Assembly (NCBI RefSeq): GCF_000421845.1
Contig: NZ_ATXU01000006.1
Coordinates: 1 to 64,000 of the forward strand
DNA from: Leucobacter chironomi DSM 19883
Lineage (GTDB): Bacteria > Actinomycetota > Actinomycetes > Actinomycetales > Microbacteriaceae
Length of the DNA stretch: 64,000 bases
Reading direction: 5' to 3'
Positions 32,146-39,637 of the stretch are shown one piece after another. Numbering within the stretch: position 1 is the stretch's first letter; each line of letters begins with the position of its first letter. The notes under the pieces were generated by a model. The model was not told the DNA's origin and did no database searches. It worked only from the letters and a program-made list of their open reading frames with translations. Made by a program: the position numbers and the translations under genes.

Positions 32146-32356
32146 CGGGTCGCCCTCGGCATGCGCTCTGCGAGTCGCGCCACCCAGCCACGAGCACGCA
32201 GCCAGCGACGACCCACACCGGCACCGCGGCGACCGCCACCCATCCGGGCGGGATCAGGCCGGCCACCGTGACGAGCAGCGACGTGATCGCGAGCCCGCAC
32301 AGGAGACGCCACACCACCAGCGACGGGGAGCACCTTCGTGTCCGTGCGGCGCGCAT
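32142..32356 (-). pseudogene. Small membrane protein gene with uncertain 3' end
   Basis: The ATG at 32356 opens a frame with strong GC3 coding bias and two membrane helices (LLCGLAITSLLVTVAGLI; VAVAAVPVWVVAGCVLVAG). About base 32165 the bias is lost and the frame runs on 160 nt inside RusA (to 31985). A second frame there reads VARLAERMPRATR and stops at 32142, with ATGA overlap to RusA. One more base at the C run 32183-32185 would join them into a 71-aa product. I treat it as a possible frameshift. Confidence 0.45.
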
Positions 32357-32656
32357 TCACTGCTCGCCCCGCTTCTGATCCTCAGCGTGCGCGATCCGCC
32401 GCGACTCTTCACAGTTCGGGCACTCGCACCCCATGCGGATCCGCTCGAGAATCGCCCGCCCCTCGGGCGAGTCCACCGGGATCGCTGTGAGGGGGCCGCG
32501 CCGGATCTCGTTCTCGATCGCATCGTTCGCGAGCTCGAGCATCTTCACGAGCGCACGCTCACTCCGACGCCGGCGCCGCTCGACCCGGAGCGTGTGCACG
32601 AGGTAGGTGCCGCAGACCGCGACGAGCACGATCCCGACGATGAACAAGGGGTCCAT
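32357..32656 (-). CDS. Membrane-anchored Cys-containing protein, 99 aa
   Basis: The product has an N-terminal membrane helix (4-22, LFIVGIVLVAVCGTYLVHT), a very basic stretch, a helix, and CECPNCEESRR near the end, which could bind zinc. The GAAGGAAAC site stands before the ATG. It lies between the Xis-like protein and RusA in the early transcript. Function unknown. Confidence 0.65.
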   Translation of the reverse strand: MDPLFIVGIVLVAVCGTYLVHTLRVERRRRRSERALVKMLELANDAIENEIRRGPLTAIPVDSPEGRAILERIRMGCECPNCEESRRIAHAEDQKRGEQ

Positions 32657-32741
32657 GAGGTTTCCTTCCGGAAATGGGTGTGAGAGACCGCGCCACCCAG
32701 CAGTGGCGTCGGATTGATGAAGCTGGAGAAGAGTGGGGCTG

Positions 32742-32972
32742 CTACGCGCGCGGCTCAGATGCCGTCGAGCGGATCCACTCGGTGATGTCCGACTGGTCGT
32801 AGATGACCGTCTTGAGCGACGGCTTGAAGTAGCGGGGGGCGAGGTTCTTCTTGCGACGCTCGGAGAGGATCTCCTCGGTCATGCCGGGGATTTGCTCACA
32901 CACCTGCGCGGGGGAGAGCCAGACCGGCGCCGACACAGCAGACGGGCGGATGGCGGAGACGACGGCGCTCAC
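32742..32972 (-). CDS. Excisionase-like winged-helix protein, 76 aa
   Basis: The product carries a MerR/Xis-type helix-turn-helix: VWLSPAQVCEQIPGMTEEILSERRKKNLAPRYFKPSLKTVIYDQSDITEWIRS. It fits a phage excisionase that helps the integrase cut the prophage out, or a control protein. The start overlaps the stop of the Cro-like gene by 4 nt, so it is made together with it at induction. Confidence 0.72.
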   Translation of the reverse strand: MSAVVSAIRPSAVSAPVWLSPAQVCEQIPGMTEEILSERRKKNLAPRYFKPSLKTVIYDQSDITEWIRSTASEPRA

Positions 32973-33232
32973 GACGCCACCGCCTCGCGGACCTCAGGCT
33001 GCTCGACTACCGTGCTGGTGCTGACGACGTCGAACGCCTCGCCGAGGCCGAGGCCGAAAGCTTCGACAACTCCGGCCATGAACGCGGCCGAGGGCGATGC
33101 CCCACCGTCGATGCGGCGAAGGGTGACTCGGTCGACGCCGATCATTCGCGCCTGCACCTCCTCGGTGGGGATCTGGCGGGACTCGCGGAGTCGCTTCAGC
33201 AGCCCTTCCTTGATCCGAATTGTCGCTGCCAT
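32969..33232 (-). CDS. Cro-like helix-turn-helix regulator, 87 aa
   Basis: The first gene of the early transcript. The product MAATIRIKEGLLKRLRESRQIPTEEVQARMIGVDRVTLRRIDGG is a lambda-repressor-like HTH (about 6-60). It is divergent to the repressor and separated by an operator region, which is the Cro position. AAAGGA stands before the ATG at 33232; the frame extends to 33415 but that part is the control region. Confidence 0.82.
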   Translation of the reverse strand: MAATIRIKEGLLKRLRESRQIPTEEVQARMIGVDRVTLRRIDGGASPSAAFMAGVVEAFGLGLGEAFDVVSTSTVVEQPEVREAVAS

Positions 33233-33399
33233 CGTGATCCTTTCTGATGCGTTGTTGCCTTGCGATGATGCAAGTGTGCCACAGAATCGGATCAATGTGT
33301 GGAGAAAATGCCACAGAATTACATTGTTGTAATGCGATTTCGCATAATCATGCGGAAGTCTCGCTTGCAAATGATGCAAAGATGCATCATGATCTAGGT
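33233..33399. promoter_or_regulatory. Divergent immunity control region with several operators
   Basis: This AT-richer region separates Cro-like and repressor genes. It holds inverted repeats TTGC-N6-GCAA (33260-33273), TTACA-TTGT-TGTAA (33319-33332), ATGCGA-TT-TCGCAT (33332-33345) and TTGCA-AATGA-TGCAA (33365-33379), and the direct repeat TGCCACAGAAT at 33277-33287 and 33309-33319, 32 bp apart. This is what a lysis-lysogeny switch should look like. Confidence 0.75.
33319..33348 (+). promoter_or_regulatory. Probable repressor promoter
   Basis: TTACAT (33319-33324) and CATAAT (33343-33348) are 18 nt apart. Both are overlapped by palindromes of the operator region, so the repressor would control its own gene. 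Confidence 0.5.
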
Positions 33400-33897
33400 A
33401 TGGAAACCGACGCAACAGACCTCCTGATCGAGATCACCGGCGAACGAAGCGTGCGAGCAATCGCCCTCAAAGCGGGCTTCGACCCGAGCACCATCACGAG
33501 GCAGATCAAGGCCGGCATCAAGGCCGAAACACTCATCGGTATCGCCCGCGCCTACGACAACCTCGAGCCCGTCGATCTGCTCGTCCGCTTCGGGTTCCTC
33601 ACCGAAGCCGAAGCGCTCGCAGCCGGCGCAGGGGTCGCTCTCGCCGCAGCCACCGACGAGCAGCTCGCCCAGGAGATCCTTGACCGGGCCCGTCGCGGCA
33701 TCGCCACCGAAGCGCTCACGGACCCCCTCAACCCCGCCGACTACCCCGAGCCGAATGTCAGTGGCGGATCCGATGATGACCTCCCTCACGTCGGCAAGGT
33801 CGACGTCGACGCTCTCCGTCGCAGCGGAGTCGCCCTCGCCGCCGACGAACGCGACGGCATCGAAGAAGAACAAGAGCAATCCCAGGAACTGCCGTAG
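33400..33897 (+). CDS. Immunity repressor
   Basis: The 165-aa product begins METDATDLLIEITGERSVRAIALKAGFDPSTITRQIKAGIKAETLIGIARAYDNL, a helix-turn-helix of the type found in actinophage immunity repressors. The second half is acidic and probably dimerises. It is followed by the ImmA protease gene 8 nt later, the pair that holds lysogeny and ends it on DNA damage in ICEBs1-type systems. I start at the ATG at 33400, after the operators. Confidence 0.8.
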   Translation: METDATDLLIEITGERSVRAIALKAGFDPSTITRQIKAGIKAETLIGIARAYDNLEPVDLLVRFGFLTEAEALAAGAGVALAAATDEQLAQEILDRARRGIATEALTDPLNPADYPEPNVSGGSDDDLPHVGKVDVDALRRSGVALAADERDGIEEEQEQSQELP

Positions 33898-33905
33898 GGG
33901 GCAAC

Positions 33906-34388
33906 ATGCAACGAGTCCTTGACGAAGCGAAACGTGTCGGCGCACGCCTCGCGTTCGCATCCCTGCCGCCGCCTATGCGGGGCATCTACCTCGCCGACCA
34001 GGACCTCACTCTCATCAGCGACAGGCTCGACGAAGAGCAGGCCGCCGAGACCGGGGCGCACGAGCTCGCACACCGCCACTACGGCGACCGCTGCAGCACC
34101 GAAGCGAATGAGCTCCGTGCCTGGATCTATGCGTCGAAGATTCTCATCCGGCTCGAGGAGTACATGCCGGCCGAGATCGATGATCCGCACCCGCTTGCGA
34201 TCGCCCGCCGCCTCGGCACCACCCGCCGCATTGTCGAGCTGTACCAGCAGCACCACCTGCACGCGCAGGCGCTCGCGGCGCCGCGCGACATCTTCGGCGA
34301 GCTCGCCGACGAGGACTACGACGAGGACGGCATGTTCCGCCACAGCCTTCGTCGCGAACGCCGTATGCGCTGCGGCGTCTTCGCCTAG
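33906..34388 (+). CDS. ImmA/IrrE-family metallopeptidase
   Basis: The product has the zinc-protease motif HELAH (52-56, in TGAHELAHRHYG), with EANELRAWIYASKILI after it, which supplies the third ligand. In ImmA systems the protease cuts the repressor next door when signals are present. The 160-aa length is normal. It lies 8 nt after the repressor gene, in one transcript. The strong hairpin at 34400-34447 follows. Confidence 0.88.
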   Translation: MQRVLDEAKRVGARLAFASLPPPMRGIYLADQDLTLISDRLDEEQAAETGAHELAHRHYGDRCSTEANELRAWIYASKILIRLEEYMPAEIDDPHPLAIARRLGTTRRIVELYQQHHLHAQALAAPRDIFGELADEDYDEDGMFRHSLRRERRMRCGVFA

Positions 34389-34399
34389 AAACAGAAAAA

Positions 34400-34447
34400 G
34401 CCCTCGTGGCGTGTTCCGCCGGCAAGCAAGAACCACGCCACGAGGGC
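34400..34447. terminator. Strong hairpin between ImmA and integrase genes
   Basis: The 14-base arms 34400-34413 and 34434-34447 are perfect complements (GCCCTCGTGGCGTG and its reverse complement). An A run (AAAAAG) stands left of it, so the T tract is on the minus strand and the hairpin is best as a terminator for antisense transcripts from the right; it may also end the immunity transcript. Confidence 0.7.
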
Positions 34448-34475
34448 CAGACGATCCACCTCGAAAGGTGAACCA

Positions 34476-34514
34476 GTGAACACGATACTCGAGCCACCCC
34501 ACGAGGGGCGCTGA
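34476..34514 (+). CDS. 12-codon leader ORF coupled to the integrase
   Basis: GTG at 34476 has AAAGGTG 5 nt upstream and encodes MNTILEPPHEGR. Its TGA shares one base with the integrase ATG (TGATG). It could couple or limit integrase translation. Confidence 0.5.
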   Translation: MNTILEPPHEGR

Positions 34515-35734
34515 TGGCTACGATCAAGCCCTACGACACCGCGGCGGGGAAGCGCTACCGGGTCCGGTATCGGAAGCCGGACGGCGCCCAGACCGACAAG
34601 CGCGGCTTCAAGACGAAGCGTGAGGCTGAACTGTTCCTCGCGTCGACGACGATCTCGAAAGCGACTGGCGAATACATCGACCCGCAGGCCGGACGCACCA
34701 CGATCCGAGTGATCGGTGCGGCCTGGCTCGCCGCGCAGACGCACCTCAAACCGTCCTCTATGGCGGCGTTCGCGGGGTCGTGGCGCACACACGTCGAACC
34801 CCAATGGGGTGGTCGTCAAGTCGCATCGATCACCTACTCCGAGATCCAGGCGTGGGTGTCGGAACTCACCGCGGGCATCCCTGGCCCCGAGGAAGGGGAG
34901 TGGGTGCGGAAGCCGAAGGGCGCTACGACAGTGCACCGCGCTCATAGCGTGCTCTCCGCGGTGCTCGATGCGGCCGCACGCGACCGCCTCATAGCGTCGA
35001 ACCCTGCCCGAGGAGTGAAGCTGCCACGTAAGGTAGGCCGACGCCACGCCTACCTCACACACGCGCAGGTCGCCCACCTCGCCCGCGAAGCCAAAGAGCA
35101 CTCGTTGCTGGTCAACCTGCTCGCTTACACCGGTCTTAGATGGGGAGAAGCGACCGCACTGCACGTCTCCGACATCGACCAGATGCGGAAGCGCCTGCGC
35201 GTCTCTCGCAACGCCGTAACCGTGGCAGGGAAGATCATCCCTGGCACACCAAAGACGCACCGCGCCCGGACTGTGCCTGTCCCAGCCTTCCTCCTCGCTG
35301 ACCTGCTCGAACAAGTCGAAGGACGCGGGCCCGACGCGCTCGTCATCGGCGACGGAGTGACGCATCAGTCGGCGCCGGCGGCGGGCCGTAACTGGTTCTC
35401 CGGCGCCGTAAAGCGATGCCGAGCGATCGACAGTACTTTCCCGGTCATCACGCCGCATGACCTTCGCCACACTGCCGCGTCGCTGGCCATCCAGGCTGGA
35501 GCGAACGTGAAGGCGGTGCAGCGGATGCTCGGGCACGCGTCGGCGGCGATGACGCTCGACGTTTACGCCGACCTCTTTGAGGACGATCTCGATGCGGTTG
35601 GTGCGGCGATGGACGACGCTCGGCGTGCCCACATTTTGCCCACACTTGACCACCCACAACGCCCCCTGAGGCCACTCGATGCCCCCCAAGTTTCGCAGAA
35701 TCATGCGGAAGTTGAGGCGGCGACTGGGGCCTGA
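34514..35734 (+). CDS. int: Tyrosine integrase
   Basis: The 406-aa protein integrates and excises the phage. It has an N-terminal arm-binding domain (1-60; KRYRVRYRKPDGAQTDKRGF), a SAM-like core-binding domain (about 64-165), and the catalytic domain with Arg209 (TGLRWGE), His315 and Arg318 (HDLRHTAA), His341 (LGHASAAMT) and Tyr351. All active-site residues are there. GAGGGG precedes the ATG. It is the last phage gene on the right, so attR should lie just after or at its 3' end. Confidence 0.95.
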   Translation: MATIKPYDTAAGKRYRVRYRKPDGAQTDKRGFKTKREAELFLASTTISKATGEYIDPQAGRTTIRVIGAAWLAAQTHLKPSSMAAFAGSWRTHVEPQWGGRQVASITYSEIQAWVSELTAGIPGPEEGEWVRKPKGATTVHRAHSVLSAVLDAAARDRLIASNPARGVKLPRKVGRRHAYLTHAQVAHLAREAKEHSLLVNLLAYTGLRWGEATALHVSDIDQMRKRLRVSRNAVTVAGKIIPGTPKTHRARTVPVPAFLLADLLEQVEGRGPDALVIGDGVTHQSAPAAGRNWFSGAVKRCRAIDSTFPVITPHDLRHTAASLAIQAGANVKAVQRMLGHASAAMTLDVYADLFEDDLDAVGAAMDDARRAHILPTLDHPQRPLRPLDAPQVSQNHAEVEAATGA

Positions 35735-35838
35735 TGCTATTCGATTCCTCTCCAGGGCACTTCGTCGCTGCGCTCCTGCGTGCCCTGTCGCGGCGCTCGC
35801 GCGGCGCTCGTGTCGCGCCCGCTGATAACGTGGCTTGC

Positions 35839-36123
35839 GTGGAAGAACGGCGGGATAGTCGAGGCCTCGTGCTGGGTTCGGTGGTGTGCGGGCTCGCGGC
35901 ACTCGGGCTCGTCATCACTCTCATGCCGCGCACAGACCCGCAGCAGTGGGGTGCCATCATCGTGGTCGGAGTGCTCGGCCCGATCGGTGGGATCATTCTC
36001 GCGTCGCTCGCCGGGATGGCCCTGCGCCGGGCAGCCGAGAAGCCGGCGCGGGTCGTCGCGCGAGTAGGGCTCGGGCTCTCGATCGCGGGCATCATCTCTG
36101 CGTTGTCGCTCTGGACTCTCTGA
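35839..36123 (+). CDS. Small membrane protein, 94 aa
   Basis: The product has two to three membrane helices (LVLGSVVCGLAALGLVITL; AIIVVGVLGPIGGIILASLAGM; LGLSIAGIISAL) as in DUF4190-like proteins. I start at the GTG at 35839, behind TAACGT at 7 nt distance (leaderless); an open frame from 35734 exists but it would begin in the integrase stop. It is probably the first chromosomal gene right of the prophage. Confidence 0.65.
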   Translation: MEERRDSRGLVLGSVVCGLAALGLVITLMPRTDPQQWGAIIVVGVLGPIGGIILASLAGMALRRAAEKPARVVARVGLGLSIAGIISALSLWTL

Positions 36124-36209
36124 CCGTCGACGAGCGGTCTCGTCTCCGACCGGCAGCAGTGCTCTTGTCGAGGTGTCGAGCCCTGCGTTCCGTCCGGATC
36201 GGAGCGGCC

Positions 36210-36551
36210 TCAGATGCCCAGAGTGAGCCGCACCCCGGCGGTGATCTCGGCCATGAGATAGCCGGGCACCCGGCCGAGCGGATAGGGGTCCAGGAACTCG
36301 CGGCCGACCGGGCCGATCTGCGAGACTACCGCGACTGAGTCGCGGTCCAGCCCGGATGCCTCGGTGGGGACGAGCACGTTACCGGGAAACGCCTCGAGTG
36401 CCGCGTTCGAGGTCAGCGGCACGACGAGCACCGTGCTGATCGCCGTGTCGAGCAGCCAGTTCTCTTGCATCACGACCGCTGGGCGCACCTTTGCGGGCTC
36501 GGACCCGCGCGGCACACCGAAGTCGACCCAGGTGATGTCGCCTCGGCGCAT
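36210..36551 (-). CDS. mazF: MazF/PemK-family toxin
   Basis: MazF toxins are ribonucleases that cut mRNA. The 113-aa product begins MRRGDITWVDFGVPRGSEPAKVRPAVVMQ, the classic opening, and has TVLVVPLTSNA and QIGPVGREFL typical of the fold. The ATG at 36551 overlaps the antitoxin stop (TGATG), the standard order antitoxin then toxin. A GTG 6 nt upstream is possible. It is a chromosomal or element-borne addiction pair next to the prophage end. Confidence 0.9.
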   Translation of the reverse strand: MRRGDITWVDFGVPRGSEPAKVRPAVVMQENWLLDTAISTVLVVPLTSNAALEAFPGNVLVPTEASGLDRDSVAVVSQIGPVGREFLDPYPLGRVPGYLMAEITAGVRLTLGI

Positions 36552-36793
36552 CACCACTCGGTCCCTCGCAGCATATTCCGGGCGACCTCGTCAGCGAACG
36601 GGGTGTCCGTGGGTTGCCCGGTTCGTTCGAGCACGGCATTCGCAATGGCGGTGAGATCAGAAGAGCCTTCGAGCACGTCTGCGTACCATTGGGCAGCTGA
36701 GCGGTAGAACTCCGAGCGGTTCATGCCGTGCCTTGCGGCGACCTGTTCAAAGCGGTCGAAGTCGCGGTCGGGAATCGAAATTGCGGTCTTCAT
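36551..36793 (-). CDS. Antitoxin of the MazF pair (ribbon-helix-helix)
   Basis: The 80-aa product MKTAISIPDRDFDRFEQVAARHGMNRSEFYRSAAQWYADVL is a ribbon-helix-helix DNA-binding protein, as in MazE-like antitoxins paired with MazF in actinobacteria. Its tail (PTDTPFADEVARNMLRGTEW) likely binds the toxin. The upstream stretch has GACTGGTTATACTTTGGCC, which includes TATACT, 8 nt before the start and probably the -10 of the operon. Confidence 0.85.
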   Translation of the reverse strand: MKTAISIPDRDFDRFEQVAARHGMNRSEFYRSAAQWYADVLEGSSDLTAIANAVLERTGQPTDTPFADEVARNMLRGTEW

Positions 36794-36862
36794 GGCCAAA
36801 GTATAACCAGTCATACTGGAAAGGGACTGCGATCCTCGTTCGGCGGCGGTTACGGTGGGGGC

Positions 36863-37408
36863 ATGGCCACGCACTTCTACACGGCGTCGACGCTCGACGG
36901 TTTCATCGCGACCCCCGATCACTCCCTCGAGTGGCTGTTCGCACAAGACTTCGACACCGAAGGCCCGATGGCGTATCCCGCCTTCGTCGAGGAGATCGGG
37001 GCGCTCGTCATGGGTGCCTCCACCTACGAGTGGCTGCTGCGCAACGACGACAGCTGGGGCTACACCCAGCCCACCTGGGTGCTCACGCACCGTGAGCTGC
37101 CCGTTCCGGATGGTGCCGATGTGCGCTTCGCGCAGGGCGAGGTGCGCGAGCTGCACGAGGCGATCGTCGCGTCGGCAGGCGAGCGCGATGTCTGGGTGGT
37201 GGGCGGGGGAGACCTCGCCGGTCAGTTCGCAGAGGCCGGGCTGCTCGATGAAGTCTGGGTGCAGTTCGCGCCCGTGACGCTCGGCGAGGGGCGCCCGCTG
37301 CTGCCCCGTCGTCTCGACTTCGAACTCATCGACACTGCGCGCAACCGCGACTTCGTCTGCGCCCGCTACCGGGTGCGGCCCACCTTCGAACAGCCCGACG
37401 CCGGCTGA
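36863..37408 (+). CDS. Dihydrofolate reductase-family protein (RibD C-terminal type)
   Basis: The 181-aa product has the RibD-C/DHFR-like fold: STLDGFIATPDHSLEWL near the start, GALVMGASTYEWLL (about 45-58) and DVWVVGGGDLAGQFAEAGLLDEVWVQFAPVTLGEG (about 110-145), which binds NADPH. Stand-alone members reduce unknown substrates. The start is leaderless: TACGGT lies 6 nt before the ATG. Confidence 0.88.
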   Translation: MATHFYTASTLDGFIATPDHSLEWLFAQDFDTEGPMAYPAFVEEIGALVMGASTYEWLLRNDDSWGYTQPTWVLTHRELPVPDGADVRFAQGEVRELHEAIVASAGERDVWVVGGGDLAGQFAEAGLLDEVWVQFAPVTLGEGRPLLPRRLDFELIDTARNRDFVCARYRVRPTFEQPDAG

Positions 37409-37429
37409 GTGCCAAGCTGCGGCCCCTGC

Positions 37430-38326
37430 CTACAGCTCGAGCGCGCGCAGCACCTCCGCCACCCGTGCGCGCTGCGCCGCGTCGAGGCCCTGGATCGGCA
37501 GGGGGAGGCATCCGGGCGGCGCGTATCCGAGGTGTTCGGCGATCGCGGCGATCACGCGCAGGCTGCCGCCGAACTCCGAGAACAGCTGCCAGAGCGGGGC
37601 GAGCCGACCCGATTCGGCGACGGCCTCGGCGGTGCGTCCTGCCAGAGCGGCCCGCGTGATCGCGAGCGCCGGCTCCGGGAGGGTGCCGCCGATGACCGAG
37701 TACCAGGCATCGCACCCCGCGTTGAGGCCGGCGGCCGCCGACGGGTCGCCTGAGACTCCGATGGTGACGCTGTCGGGCAGCACCGCCCGCACCTCGTCGA
37801 CTCGTCGCCGGGCTGCGTCGGGCTCGGCCGGCACTGCTGGGATCTTGATCGAGGCGATCCTCGGCAGTGCGGCGATCCGGGCGTACAGCTCGACGGTGAA
37901 CGCGAAGCGGGTGGTGCCGGGGTTGTCGTAGACGATGACGGGCAGCGCGGCATGCTCCGCGACCGTGCGGAAGAGCTCGAACACGTCATGCTCCGTGAGT
38001 GGCTGGTAGGTAGCGGGGGCGAGGAGCACCCCCGCGGCTCCGGCCCGCTCTGCGCGGTCGACGTTCGCGAGCACCTGCGAGGTGCGCAGCGCTCCGACAC
38101 CGACGAAGACCGGGGTTGCACCGGCGTGCTCGACCGCGAGTTCTGCGGCCCGGGCGCGCTCCTCGGTATCGAGGTAGACGTAGGAGCCGGTCGAGCCGAG
38201 CACGGTGATGGAATCGACACCGGCGGCGGCCAGACGCTCGATCGAACAGGCGAATGCCGGCTCGTCGAGGACGTCGTCGCGCAGCGGCGTGAGCGGGAAC
38301 GCGCTGAGCCCGCGGAAGATGCTCAT
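37430..38326 (-). CDS. DapA-family aldolase (dihydrodipicolinate synthase-like)
   Basis: The 298-aa protein is a TIM-barrel class I aldolase: GSTGSYVYLDTEERARA (44-60), Tyr133 in IVYDNPG and the Schiff-base Lys161 in SIKIP. The family includes 4-hydroxy-tetrahydrodipicolinate synthase and many sugar-acid and aldehyde lyases. The context (regulator, exporter, ABM protein) suggests a special catabolic substrate rather than lysine synthesis. Its ATG overlaps the ABM stop (ATGA). Confidence 0.9.
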   Translation of the reverse strand: MSIFRGLSAFPLTPLRDDVLDEPAFACSIERLAAAGVDSITVLGSTGSYVYLDTEERARAAELAVEHAGATPVFVGVGALRTSQVLANVDRAERAGAAGVLLAPATYQPLTEHDVFELFRTVAEHAALPVIVYDNPGTTRFAFTVELYARIAALPRIASIKIPAVPAEPDAARRRVDEVRAVLPDSVTIGVSGDPSAAAGLNAGCDAWYSVIGGTLPEPALAITRAALAGRTAEAVAESGRLAPLWQLFSEFGGSLRVIAAIAEHLGYAPPGCLPLPIQGLDAAQRARVAEVLRALEL

Positions 38327-38733
38327 CGCTTCGCCTCGTCTGCTTCGGGACGGCGGCTGGAGGCGGGGTCGGAAGCGGATCGGGATCCGCCGCCCTCCGT
38401 GAGTTCCGGCGCGTGCTCGACGCCGAGGGCGGGGTTGCCGTAGACCGACTGCACCTCTGCGATCACGACGCGGTACTCGCCCAGCCACTCGCCGTATCGA
38501 CGTTTCGCGAGCAGGTGCGTGTCCATGCCCACGAGCTCGCGCAGCGCGTCCATGCTCGACCAGTAGTAGACCTCCGCGTGCAGGCCGGTCTGCTCGTTGT
38601 GCCAGGCTTCCTCGCCGAGGAAGCCGGGGATCCGGCGGGCGCGCTGCGCGATCTCGCTGTCGATCCGGTGGAACTCGTCGTCGAGTTCGCCGACCTCGAA
38701 GATGAATGTCGAACTGAATCTGGGGGTCGTCAT
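38323..38733 (-). CDS. ABM-type monooxygenase/heme-like protein
   Basis: The 136-aa product has the small ferredoxin-like ABM pattern: SSTFIFEVGELDDEFHRIDSEIAQRARRIPGFLGEEAWHNEQTGLHAEVYYWSSMDALREL (about 7-68). ABM proteins are cofactor-free monooxygenases or degradation factors. A disordered tail of Ser, Pro and acidic residues follows. Its ATG overlaps a TGA (38732-38730) in a third frame, which is the expected end of the EamA gene. Confidence 0.8.
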   Translation of the reverse strand: MTTPRFSSTFIFEVGELDDEFHRIDSEIAQRARRIPGFLGEEAWHNEQTGLHAEVYYWSSMDALRELVGMDTHLLAKRRYGEWLGEYRVVIAEVQSVYGNPALGVEHAPELTEGGGSRSASDPASSRRPEADEAKR

Positions 38734-39637
38734 GAGGCCTCCTGCGGTCGGATCGGATCATGCGGATCGGGATGCGGATCCGGATCGGCGCGCGCGCCCC
38801 CGCGCTGCGCCGCCGCCCCGCGAGGACCACCAGCGCGACTCCGACGAGTTGCAGCGGTGCGGGCGTCTGACTCAGTACGAGCAGGCCGATCAGGATGCCG
38901 AAGGCGGGTTCGATCGCGAGCAGGGTGCCGAAGGCGGTGTGGGTCATGCGCCGCAGCGCGAGCATCTCCAGGCCGAACGAGATCACGGGGGTGATGAGCG
39001 CGATCAGCGCTGCGAGCGCCAGCACCCGCCAGTCGGGCGCGCCCGCGACGACCTGCGGCAGCCCGACCGCAGTGGTGCACACGGCCGCGATGGGGATCGT
39101 GAGGGCGAGCCCGCTGATCCCCGAGAAGCGGTCGCCGACGAGCTGTGTGAGCACGTTGTACAGGCCCCAGCAGACGCCTGCGAGCAGCGCGAAGCCGATG
39201 CCGATCAGGTCGACGTTCCCGTGCCAGGGCTCGGTCAGCAGCACCACGCCGGCCAGCGCCAGCGCCGGCCAGACCAGCCCGTTCCGCCGCCGGCTCGCGA
39301 TGCCGGCCACCGCGAGCGGCCCGAGGAACTCGATCGCGACGGCGGTGCTGAGCGGGATGCGTTCGACCGCGGCGAGGAAGAAGGTGGTCATGAATCCTGT
39401 AACGGCGCCGAGGGCGAGCAGCGCCGGGAGATCCCGGATCCGCAGCGACCGCAGCGAGGGGCGCACGATGACCCAGAGGAAGACCGCGCCGAAGCACATG
39501 CGCAGCCAGGCGGTGCCCGCGGGGCCGGCGTGCTCGATCACCCCGACGGAGAGCGCGTTCGACACCTGGATCAGCAGCATCGCGGCGACGGCCATCGTCC
39601 ACGGCGGGATGCCGGTACGGGGCGCGGCGGCGTTCAC
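38730..39637 (-). pseudogene. EamA-family transporter, frame broken near its end
   Basis: The GTG at 39637 overlaps the regulator stop (GTGA). The frame encodes an EamA drug/metabolite transporter with ten membrane helices and the paired EamA repeats (GFMTTFFLAAVERIPLSTAVAIEFLGPL; the second half with LRRMTHTAFGTLLAIEPAFGILIGLL). Near 38790 the frame leaves the expected end and stays open into the DapA frame, giving a 735-codon fusion. Loss of one GC unit at 38788-38797 would instead lead to the stop at 38730, overlapping the ABM start, with 301 aa. Confidence 0.75.
38788..38797. repeat. Dinucleotide run (GC)5 at the EamA frame break
   Basis: Five GC units lie where the EamA frame leaves its expected end. 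Four units would restore the ATGA coupling with the ABM gene. Confidence 0.6.

Larger units (their letters stand above)
1601..35734. mobile_element. Siphovirus-type prophage, about 34 kb
   Basis: A complete temperate phage gene set is present in normal order: integrase and immunity, recombination, replication, terminase, portal, scaffold, HK97 capsid, connectors, tail tube, frameshifted chaperones, tape measure, baseplate, CHAP lysin and holin. The integrase is the last phage gene on the right. Short-frame lesions occur in the portal and in three accessory genes, so it may be defective. Both ends are estimates, because no duplicated attachment core was found, and SRAP (907-1599) may also belong to it. 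Confidence 0.85.

Noticed and set aside
34385-35902. 505-codon frame opposite the integrase
   Set aside because: It is Arg-rich antisense of a complete tyrosine integrase with all catalytic residues.
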